Of a DNA stretch of 6,115 nt, positions 1 to 4,460 are shown piece after piece; within the stretch, counting starts at the first letter, position 1; each line of letters begins with the position of its first letter. This stretch comes from Verrucomicrobiia bacterium. GTDB lineage: Bacteria > Verrucomicrobiota > Verrucomicrobiia > Limisphaerales > Palsa-1400. The notes under the pieces were generated by a model. That model was given only the letters and a program-made list of their open reading frames with translations. It was not told the origin of the DNA and did not search any database. Location: contig JAICXV010000154.1 in NCBI GenBank assembly GCA_025934545.1, positions 1-6,115 of the forward strand, given 5' to 3'. The translations under genes and the position numbers were made by a program.

Positions 1-2
1 AC

Positions 3-254
3 GCGGCGGTGAAGGAGGATTTGGCTTACCCGGTGCGGATGGCGTTCGAGGATCGGACGATTCGGATTCCGAATGACAAAGATTTACGCGCCGATTTGCG
101 CGCAATTCGCAAAGAAAGCACGTCGAGTGGGAACGTGCGGTTCAGCGCCGATCGGAGTCAGAACGGGCATGCGGATCGGTTTTGGGCGCTGGCGTTAGCG
201 TTGCATGCGACGAAACGGAAATCTGCGCCGTTGGAAATTACGATTGGATATTAG
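3..254 (+). CDS. Phage terminase large subunit, C-terminal end (partial)
   Basis: The reading frame is open from the left edge of the window and stops at TAG 252-254, so only the last 83 codons are present; the GTG at 9 is an internal codon, not a start. The visible segment reads like the end of the RNase H-like nuclease domain of a large terminase: an AFEDRTIRIP strand, a helix with alternating Asp/Arg, and then GHADRFWALALALHA. In Mu gp28-like and related terminases this last motif carries one of the metal-binding acidic residues (the Asp of ADRFWALALA) and the closing helix. The enzyme packages DNA into the prohead by ATP-driven translocation and cuts the concatemer; the ATPase domain lies outside the window. 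The next phage gene, the portal, would normally follow within tens of bases but is 4.2 kb away. The family call rests on a short stretch, so the exact terminase subfamily is uncertain. Confidence 0.75.
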   Translation, partial: AAVKEDLAYPVRMAFEDRTIRIPNDKDLRADLRAIRKESTSSGNVRFSADRSQNGHADRFWALALALHATKRKSAPLEITIGY

Positions 255-256
255 CC

Positions 257-286
257 GCAAATGGACACGAATTTTTATGAAGATGA
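257..286. repeat. CACGAAT / TTTATGAAGATGA boundary repeat, left end of the insert
   Basis: This short stretch just after the terminase stop contains ACACGAAT followed by TTTTTATGAAGATGA. The same arrangement recurs at 1831-1910 and 3258-3298, each time next to the 3' end of a HEAT gene. It overlaps the left copy (270-280) of the 11-bp sequence AATTTTTATGA that also spans the portal start codon. Confidence 0.55.
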
Positions 287-288
287 TT

Positions 289-1137
289 TCACCGAGCCGA
301 GTTCGTGGCAGTTCCCTGCCCCGCTGGATTAATGATTCGCAAGGCCCTTGTCGCTTGTTCACGAATGCCGAGGTCTGGGTCGCTTTGCGCAGCATAAAGC
401 AGCGGGGTTGCGGGTTTTGCTGCTTCGCCCAGCTGGCCAAGGGCCACAATTACCACCCATCGAAGGGAACGATCCTCGCTCTTTGCCGCATCGATCAGAG
501 CGGTAACTGCGGCAGAAGTGTTGGTGCCAAGATGACCGGCGGCTCCGACATCGCCAACGCAAGCGATCGCTGCACGACGCTTCGACATATCGGGCGCGCG
601 AACGGCGGCGATAAGAACGGACAGGCCTTTGTCCCCCATGCTGGACAACGCTTGCGCCGCAATGAGCGTCACATAGAAATCGTCAGAGGTATTGAATTGG
701 TTGGCCAAGTCGGGAAGCGCGTTGATTGCATTTGTTCCCAGAATTATGAAACCCGTTCCAGCCAGATAATGTTTGCGTCTTATGCTGCTCTTCCAGAGAA
801 CGTCAGTGGCTATATCACGAAGGCGCTCATTTGGAATTTTCCACGCCGCACTATCCAAACTACGCTCCCGTTTGAGCGCCGGCTCTTTCAACCATTTGAC
901 CAAAATGGGGATTGCATTTGTTCCAATTGCGCTAACCGCAGCCGCCGATTCTTCGTCTGGGATTTCTTCTCCATCCGGCACCAGGCTAGTTGCCTTCGCA
1001 TGATAATCTCTCAACCACTCACTCAACGTCCTCCCGTTATAAGAAGGCTCCTTTTCGCGAAGGGAGAAGAAGCAAAGGGCCACAACCGCAATCAAACCAC
1101 ATGCGCTCAGGAGCAAAATTTTTCGGCGGCGGGTCAT
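289..1137 (-). CDS. Membrane-anchored HEAT-repeat protein, paralog A (282 aa)
   Basis: This is the second gene of pair B-A. ATG at 1137 follows the TGA of B after 6 nt (ATCGAG), suggesting translational coupling. Residues 1-6 are basic (MTRRRK) and 7-26 form one hydrophobic segment, predicting an N-in membrane anchor with the rest in the periplasm. YNGRTLSEWL (33-42) is the family motif. The body has an AIGTNAIPILVKWL helix pair (70-83), an ILGTNAINALPDL helix (132-144), and then HEAT-like repeats to about 270: AAQALSSMGDKGLSVLIAAV, AAIACVGDVGA, AAVTALIDAA, VVIVALGQLGEAAKPATPLL and ATRALRII. HEAT arrays are protein-binding scaffolds with no catalytic residues, so no reaction is assigned. The two GTNA motifs sit at exactly the same residue positions as in paralog D, showing common ancestry, but A has about 80 more residues at the C-terminus. 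The long open frame on the opposite strand here is a shadow. Function is unknown. Confidence 0.87.
   Translation of the reverse strand: MTRRRKILLLSACGLIAVVALCFFSLREKEPSYNGRTLSEWLRDYHAKATSLVPDGEEIPDEESAAAVSAIGTNAIPILVKWLKEPALKRERSLDSAAWKIPNERLRDIATDVLWKSSIRRKHYLAGTGFIILGTNAINALPDLANQFNTSDDFYVTLIAAQALSSMGDKGLSVLIAAVRAPDMSKRRAAIACVGDVGAAGHLGTNTSAAVTALIDAAKSEDRSLRWVVIVALGQLGEAAKPATPLLYAAQSDPDLGIREQATRALRIINPAGQGTATNSAR
1012..1137 (-). repeat. 126-bp constant 5' coding module, copy in gene A
   Basis: These are the first 42 codons of A, from ATG to the WL of YNGRTLSEWL. They align without gaps to the starts of B, C, D and E and are closest to the copy in C (ATG start, MTRRRKILL form). Sequence similarity ends abruptly after codon 42. 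Confidence 0.85.
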
Positions 1138-1143
1138 CTCGAT

Positions 1144-1665
1144 TCAATTGGTGATGCTTGTCCGATTAGTAACGATTTCGGGCGCTACGTGAAACAAAGC
1201 ATTCGACGCTGCGTTGACCATGATTGGGTCAGGGCTCTGAAGCCCGCCTTTGAGGATAGGAATCGCTGGACGTGCGTTGGTCCCGAGAATCTTCAGGCCA
1301 AGCCACCCGAAGTAAGATTTTCGCCCCGTCCGCTCCCGCAGCGGATTAAGGACTCGCTTCAAAAATGCATTTCTGTCGCTTATATGCGAGATCACAAGTG
1401 CCTTGGAACCATCATCGACGAGCCAATGCGCCAGAAGAGTCGAGTTACTCTGGCCAAGGTGATGGATTGCGTCGGTAGCATCTTCGGGCTCGATACTTGG
1501 CCAATGGCGTCCTGCCGGGATGCTCTTGTCGAATTTATCCAACCACTCACTCAGCGTCCGACCATTGTAAGCAGGCTCCTTGTCGCGAAGGGAGAAGAAG
1601 CAAACGCCCACTGCCGCCATCAACCCACACGCGCTGACCAAGAAGATTTTCCACCGTCGCCTCAC
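1144..1665 (-). CDS. Membrane-anchored short HEAT-like protein, paralog B (173 aa)
   Basis: This is the first gene of pair B-A. I place the start at GTG 1665-1663, because from there the protein aligns residue for residue, without gaps, with the ATG-started paralogs A and C. A TTG at 1707 would add 14 residues, but that stretch is a TTGAAC-type repeat. VRRRWKIFLVSACGL opens a single membrane anchor (about 7-26), followed by YNGRTLSEWL (33-42). The body is short: AIHHLGQSNSTLLAHWL (66-82) corresponds to the GTNA-IP-LLKWL helix of the paralogs, with the GTNA motif degenerate. GWLGLKILGTNARPAIPIL (120-138) and SPDPIMVNAASNALF (144-158) form about one HEAT-like pair before the end. It is about 110 residues shorter than A, so it may be a truncated relative or a minimal form. 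No Shine-Dalgarno sequence is evident. Function is unknown. Confidence 0.82.
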   Translation of the reverse strand: MRRRWKIFLVSACGLMAAVGVCFFSLRDKEPAYNGRTLSEWLDKFDKSIPAGRHWPSIEPEDATDAIHHLGQSNSTLLAHWLVDDGSKALVISHISDRNAFLKRVLNPLRERTGRKSYFGWLGLKILGTNARPAIPILKGGLQSPDPIMVNAASNALFHVAPEIVTNRTSITN

Positions 1666-1829
1666 GACGCCAGCGTCGCAGTTCAAACTTTGATGTTCAA
1701 GGTTCAAAGTGCAATTGCCTTCGGACCGCGGACTTCAGTCCGCTTCACCGTGCGAACACGAACAACGTTGCAAAGCTTTCACCGTTTCTCGAGCCGAAGC
1801 GGACTAAAGTCCGCGCTCCGCCACTTCAC
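1540..1829 (-). repeat. 290-bp constant 5' block, copy 1 (upstream region plus first 42 codons of B)
   Basis: The block runs from the end of the REPIN-containing upstream region through codon 42 of B. It is exactly the same length as the blocks at 2968-3257 and 4131-4420. Compared by eye with the 4131-4420 copy, the coding part has about 10 differences in 126 and the upstream 164 bp about 8. The noncoding half is therefore at least as conserved as the coding half. The gene's promoter probably lies in it, but I could not pick convincing -35/-10 boxes. Confidence 0.88.
1722..1820. repeat. REPIN/BIME-like element, copy 1 (99 bp)
   Basis: Two inverted 25-nt arms (1722-1746 and 1796-1820) match at 23 of 25 positions and are separated by 49 nt. 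Each arm contains its own 7-bp stem: GCGGACTTCAGTCCGC on the left and GCGGACTAAAGTCCGC on the right. This is the organisation of paired REP sequences that can be mobilised by a RAYT (TnpA-REP) transposase supplied in trans; no such gene is in the window. Confidence 0.8.
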
Positions 1830-1830
1830 G

Positions 1831-1910
1831 GATGAAACACAGATGGAACACGGATTTTCAGACACGAATTACACGAATTTGCACGAATGGAGTTTTATGA
1901 GGATGAATGG
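1831..1910. repeat. CACGAAT-run repeat downstream of gene C
   Basis: CACGAAT occurs at 1863-1869, 1872-1878 and 1882-1888. GATGAAACACAGATGGAACACGGATT precedes the run in spirit with a similar period, and TTTTATGAGGATGAATGG ends it. It fills the gap between the REPIN upstream of B and the stop of C. It is read on the minus strand as ATTCGTG repeats, a dispersed intergenic element type rather than a gene. I see no terminator hairpin in it. Confidence 0.65.
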
Positions 1911-1917
1911 AACGAAC

Positions 1918-2478
1918 CTATTTAATCGGCAGTTGATATCTCGATGGAGGAGATTGATCTCTCCACGGCGGCGTTTGATATGCCGAGCCCCCGTTTGGCG
2001 CGATTGGTGGTCTGGAAATAAAGTCGATCAGTCGGGAGGCAGCCACGCGAATTCCCGGATCGGGACTATCCAGTTGCGTGCGCAAATACGGCAGTCCCTT
2101 CCTGTCGAGAATTTCGAGGCCAATCCAGCCGCGGTTCTTATTTCGCTCGGCGAGCTTAATAAGTCGATTCGCACCGGGTACTTTAGGATGTCTGGAGACG
2201 AATCCGATGACAGGTGTGTCGTTTGCAGCGGCCCATTTCAACAACCGCAATGCTGCGTTTGTCCCGATGGCATTTACGGCGATCCTCGTTTCGTGAAAAT
2301 CAGCATCGGTGACGGTGGCATCGGGATCGGTAATCCCAAAAACTATCGGGTCCAACCACTCACTCAACGTCCGACCATTGTAAGCAGGCTCCTTGTCGCG
2401 AAGGGAGAAGAAGCAAAGGGCCACGACCGCAATCAAACCACACGCGCTCACGAGCAAAATTTTTCGACGGCGGGTCAT
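1918..2478 (-). CDS. Membrane-anchored short HEAT-like protein, paralog C (186 aa)
   Basis: This is the second gene of pair D-C. ATG at 2478 lies 6 nt after the TGA of D (spacer CCAAAG). The first 42 residues are nearly the same as in A: MTRRRKILLVSACGL, a single membrane segment to about residue 26, and then YNGRTLSEWL. The body carries AVNAIGTNAALRLLKWA (67-83), a stretch without clear repeats, and GWIGLEILDRKGLPYLRTQL (117-135). In that last stretch the second GTNA motif of the family is replaced by LDRKG. SPDPGIRVAASRLIDFI (138-154) is one HEAT-like helix and resembles the matching part of B. The last 30 residues are Pro/Ser/Tyr-rich and probably disordered (PPIAPNGG, QTPPWRDQSPPSRYQLPIK), unlike the ends of the paralogs. 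It may have lost the C-terminal repeats and acquired a new tail by reading into noncoding DNA. Function is unknown. Confidence 0.82.
   Translation of the reverse strand: MTRRRKILLVSACGLIAVVALCFFSLRDKEPAYNGRTLSEWLDPIVFGITDPDATVTDADFHETRIAVNAIGTNAALRLLKWAAANDTPVIGFVSRHPKVPGANRLIKLAERNKNRGWIGLEILDRKGLPYLRTQLDSPDPGIRVAASRLIDFISRPPIAPNGGSAYQTPPWRDQSPPSRYQLPIK
2353..2478 (-). repeat. 126-bp constant 5' coding module, copy in gene C
   Basis: This is codons 1-42 of C, gap-free against the modules of A, B, D and E. Unlike those of B, D and E it has no REPIN upstream, because D lies only 6 nt away. Confidence 0.85.
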
Positions 2479-2484
2479 CTTTGG

Positions 2485-3093
2485 TCAGTTTTTCGTCGAT
2501 CCACTGGGCATTCGACTAAGTATTTCGAGAGCAACCGCGCGGTGAGACGCGTCCGACGTCTTTGCAAGGTCTGTCAAAACTTTGCGACCGGCGTCGCCGC
2601 ACTGCGTGATAATGCACGCATACATGCACGCGCCGTCAGTGCTATTAGTGAATCGGCGAGCAAGGAGTGGCAGTGCTGGTGCGGCATTTGTCCCAAGTAT
2701 CTCAAATCCATGCTTCACTGCCAACCCTCTGACTTGGCGAAGCACATGTTGATCCTCCGCCCAATTTTCGAGGCGTCGAAAACGCAACCAACCAGGCATT
2801 CTATTAATCATGCGCTCACCACTAAACTGCCAGTCGCGCGGTTCCAACCATTTCACAAGCCAAGGCAGCGCATCGCCACCGAAATGGCGCATTGCCGTAA
2901 TGGCTTCTTGTCGGCGCACCTCGGGAACATCGTTTGTCTCTCTGGGATCGAATGCAACAGAGCGCTCCAACCACTCACTCAACGTTCTTCCATTATAGGA
3001 AGGCTCCTTTTCGCGAAGGGAGAAGAAGCAAATGCCCACAACCGCAATCAAACCACACGCGCTGAGCAAGAAGATTTTCCACCGTCGCCTCAC
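2485..3093 (-). CDS. Membrane-anchored HEAT-repeat protein, paralog D (202 aa)
   Basis: This is the first gene of pair D-C. The start is placed at GTG 3093-3091 by gap-free alignment with A and C; the longer frame from TTG 3135 covers only repeat-like sequence. The anchor occupies about 7-26 (FLLSACGLIAVVGICFFSL) and YNGRTLSEWL residues 33-42. AITAMRHFGGDALPWLVKWLEP (64-85) is the first helix pair. FEILGTNAAPALPLLARRF (130-148) is the second, at the same residue numbers as in A. HEAT-like helices follow (DGACMYACIITQCGDAGRKVLTDLAKTS, AVALEILSRM) and the protein ends at 202, about 80 residues before A. The segment at 86-128 is Arg/Trp-rich (MPGWLRFRRLENWA). Cys is more frequent than in the siblings (C13, C22, C156, C160, C165). 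It is predicted to be exported and envelope-anchored; partner and role are unknown. Confidence 0.85.
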   Translation of the reverse strand: MRRRWKIFLLSACGLIAVVGICFFSLREKEPSYNGRTLSEWLERSVAFDPRETNDVPEVRRQEAITAMRHFGGDALPWLVKWLEPRDWQFSGERMINRMPGWLRFRRLENWAEDQHVLRQVRGLAVKHGFEILGTNAAPALPLLARRFTNSTDGACMYACIITQCGDAGRKVLTDLAKTSDASHRAVALEILSRMPSGSTKN

Positions 3094-3257
3094 GACGCCA
3101 GCGTCGCAGTTCAAACTTTGTTGTTCAAGGTTCAAAGTGCAATTGCCTTCGGACCGCGGACTTCAGTCCGCTTCACCGTGCGAACACGAACAACGTTCCA
3201 AAGCTTCCACCGTGTCTCGAGCCGAAGCGGACTTAAATCCGCGCTCCGCCACTCACC
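2968..3257 (-). repeat. 290-bp constant 5' block, copy 2 (upstream region plus first 42 codons of D)
   Basis: Same extent as copies 1 and 3. Its upstream part is almost identical to them, including the TTGAACCTTGAACAACAAAG stretch just before the coding module. Similarity to the other copies stops at the same codon. Confidence 0.88.
3150..3248. repeat. REPIN/BIME-like element, copy 2 (99 bp)
   Basis: The arms are at 3150-3174 and 3224-3248. The right palindrome is slightly decayed (GCGGACTTAAATCCGC, one G-T pair instead of a Watson-Crick pair). Length and spacing are identical to copies 1 and 3, as expected if it was copied as part of the 290-bp block rather than transposed independently. 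Confidence 0.78.
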
Positions 3258-3298
3258 GATGAAACAAAGATGAAACACGGATTTATGAAGACGAATGG
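3258..3298. repeat. Short form of the CACGAAT/TTTATGA boundary repeat downstream of gene E
   Basis: GATGAAACAAAGATGAAACACGG then ATTTATGAAGACGAATGG (by position 3258-3298) matches the two ends of the element at 1831-1910 but lacks its central CACGAAT run. It fills the gap between the REPIN upstream of D and the stop of E. Confidence 0.55.
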
Positions 3299-3305
3299 CA
3301 TACGT

Positions 3306-4256
3306 TTATTGCACTTCAGAGTTAGTCCGCGCAGATTTTCCTCCGATTGCAGGGAGCGCATATTCGGCAACGGACCGTACGCCTTTATTGGTGTCGTTCA
3401 AAGCAGCTCGAACGAGGGGAGCCGCAGATGCCGCATTTGTTTCGTATCCCCAAAGACCGCTCAATGCGGCGCGCCTCACCACTGCGTTTGTGGAGCTAAG
3501 ATTCGATTCAAGTGTCGGAACTACCACCGATGGGGAGAGCGCCAATTGTCCCAGCGTTATCATTGCGCTCGTACTTTCGGATGCGTCGCCTCCAGATGCC
3601 AATTGCAAGAGCGTGGGAACAGCAGCTTCGGCATTAGTATTGTATCGACCGAGCCGTCTGAGAAACTGCATCGAAACCTGCGCCTGCAAATTGGTGCGCC
3701 CTTTGCAAATTGTTGCCGCAAAAGCTTCGACCCCCTTGTCGCCCATCGCTTGCAGACACAGAGCTTCGAGAACCGCTTGATCTTTGTTGGTGCTGGCATT
3801 GAAACGGCGAGCCAATTCAGGAAGTGCAGCGATAGCATTTGTGCCCAGTATATTGAATCCGATGCTGTAAAAATCGCGTTTCCTTTGTGCGGTCATTTTC
3901 CATGCCGTTGGTGCGATTACATCTGCAATACGATCAGGAAGGTGTTGCAAAATCGCATCAGCAAAGGGTTCCGTTTTAGAAACCTTTGCCGTCCCCCATT
4001 TCAAAAGCAGAGGGATTGCGTTCGTCCCAATTTTTCTTATTGCAGCATCAGCAGCTTCGGTTTCCGCGTCCATCGGCTGTCCGACAGCATTTCCGGAGCG
4101 GTCGAAAGGGTAACGCGCACCGTGCTGCTCCAACCACTCACTCAACGTCCGCCCATTGTAAGAAGGCTCATTGTCGCGAAGGCAGAAGAAGCAAAGGGCC
4201 ACGACCGCCATCAACCCACACGCGCTGAGCAAGAAGATTTTCCACCGTCGCCTCAC
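3306..4256 (-). CDS. Membrane-anchored HEAT-repeat protein, paralog E (316 aa)
   Basis: This is the longest family member, transcribed alone and divergently from the portal gene. The GTG start at 4256-4254 is chosen by gap-free alignment with the ATG-started paralogs; TTG 4298 would add 14 repeat-derived residues. A single membrane segment covers about 7-26 (FLLSACGLMAVVALCFFCL) and YNGRTLSEWL lies at 33-42. AAIRKIGTNAIPLLLKWG (71-88) and FNILGTNAIAALPELARRF (134-152) are the two GTNA helices. HEAT-like repeats then run to the end: AVLEALCLQAMGDKGVEAFAATI, VSMQFLRRLGR, AAVPTLLQLAS, SAMITLGQLALSPSVVVPTLESNL, NAVVRRAALSGLWGYETNAASAAPLVRAAL and KGVRSVAEYALPAI. The VVRRAAL and GVRSVAEYAL helices carry the V-R-A-L pattern of canonical HEAT repeats. 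It is the best candidate for the complete, ancestral architecture. Its ligand is unknown, and a direct enzymatic role is unlikely. Confidence 0.88.
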   Translation of the reverse strand: MRRRWKIFLLSACGLMAVVALCFFCLRDNEPSYNGRTLSEWLEQHGARYPFDRSGNAVGQPMDAETEAADAAIRKIGTNAIPLLLKWGTAKVSKTEPFADAILQHLPDRIADVIAPTAWKMTAQRKRDFYSIGFNILGTNAIAALPELARRFNASTNKDQAVLEALCLQAMGDKGVEAFAATICKGRTNLQAQVSMQFLRRLGRYNTNAEAAVPTLLQLASGGDASESTSAMITLGQLALSPSVVVPTLESNLSSTNAVVRRAALSGLWGYETNAASAAPLVRAALNDTNKGVRSVAEYALPAIGGKSARTNSEVQ

Positions 4257-4420
4257 GACGCCAGCGTCGCAGTTCAAACTTTGTTGTTCAAGGTTCAAAG
4301 TGCAATTGCCTTCGGAGCGCGGACTTCAGTCCGCTTCACCGCGCGAACACGAACAACGTTCCAAAGCTTTCACCGTGTCTTGAGCCGAAGCGGACTAAAG
4401 TCCGCGCTCCGCCACTCACC
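4131..4420 (-). repeat. 290-bp constant 5' block, copy 3 (upstream region plus first 42 codons of E)
   Basis: This is the rightmost copy, ending 40 bp before the portal start. It must hold the promoter of E and, being the only sequence between E and the portal apart from a small TAAATCG repeat, may also supply rightward transcription of the portal. I could not identify reliable promoter boxes on either strand. Confidence 0.88.
4313..4411. repeat. REPIN/BIME-like element, copy 3 (99 bp)
   Basis: The arms at 4313-4337 and 4387-4411 match at 24 of 25 positions when inverted, making this the most symmetric of the three copies. It lies between two divergent genes (E leftward, portal rightward). 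Confidence 0.8.
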
Positions 4421-4430
4421 AACCAATCCG

Positions 4431-4456
4431 TAAATCGTAAATGCTAAATCGTAAAT
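4431..4456. repeat. TAAATCGTAAAT direct repeat upstream of the portal gene
   Basis: Two perfect copies of TAAATCGTAAAT lie at 4431-4442 and 4445-4456, followed by TTTT and the portal ATG. The repeat occupies the place where a ribosome binding site would be, and no Shine-Dalgarno sequence is visible before the start codon. It could be an AT-rich leader or simply a dispersed intergenic repeat. Confidence 0.7.
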
Positions 4457-4460
4457 TTTT

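Noticed and set aside
1949..1964. Small hairpin GGAGA..TCTCC near the end of gene C
   Set aside because: A 5-bp stem inside coding sequence without a T-tract is too weak to call a terminator.
1912..2478. Gene C as a pseudogene because of its Pro-rich tail and missing second GTNA motif
   Set aside because: The frame is intact with start, anchor and family motif, so I keep it as a gene, though a truncated origin is possible.
3136..3150. Promoter boxes in the constant upstream blocks
   Set aside because: TTG-rich sequence makes several weak -35-like matches, but no convincing -10 partner at the right spacing was found on either strand.
205..3273. 1022-codon open frame on the + strand
   Set aside because: It is antisense to A-D in the same codon register and rich in Arg, Cys and His. 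It contains translated REPINs and the repeated complement of the constant module, and overlaps the terminase end. The minus-strand products show a membrane anchor, family motif and HEAT pattern, so they are the real genes.
1722..4411. CRISPR-like reading of the regularly recurring palindromes
   Set aside because: There are only three units about 1.2-1.4 kb apart, with genes rather than short spacers between them; each unit is a two-arm inverted repeat.
3270..4433. 387-codon open frame on the + strand, ATGA-coupled to the previous one
   Set aside because: It is a shadow of gene E and includes the translated REPIN at its end; no domain pattern was seen.
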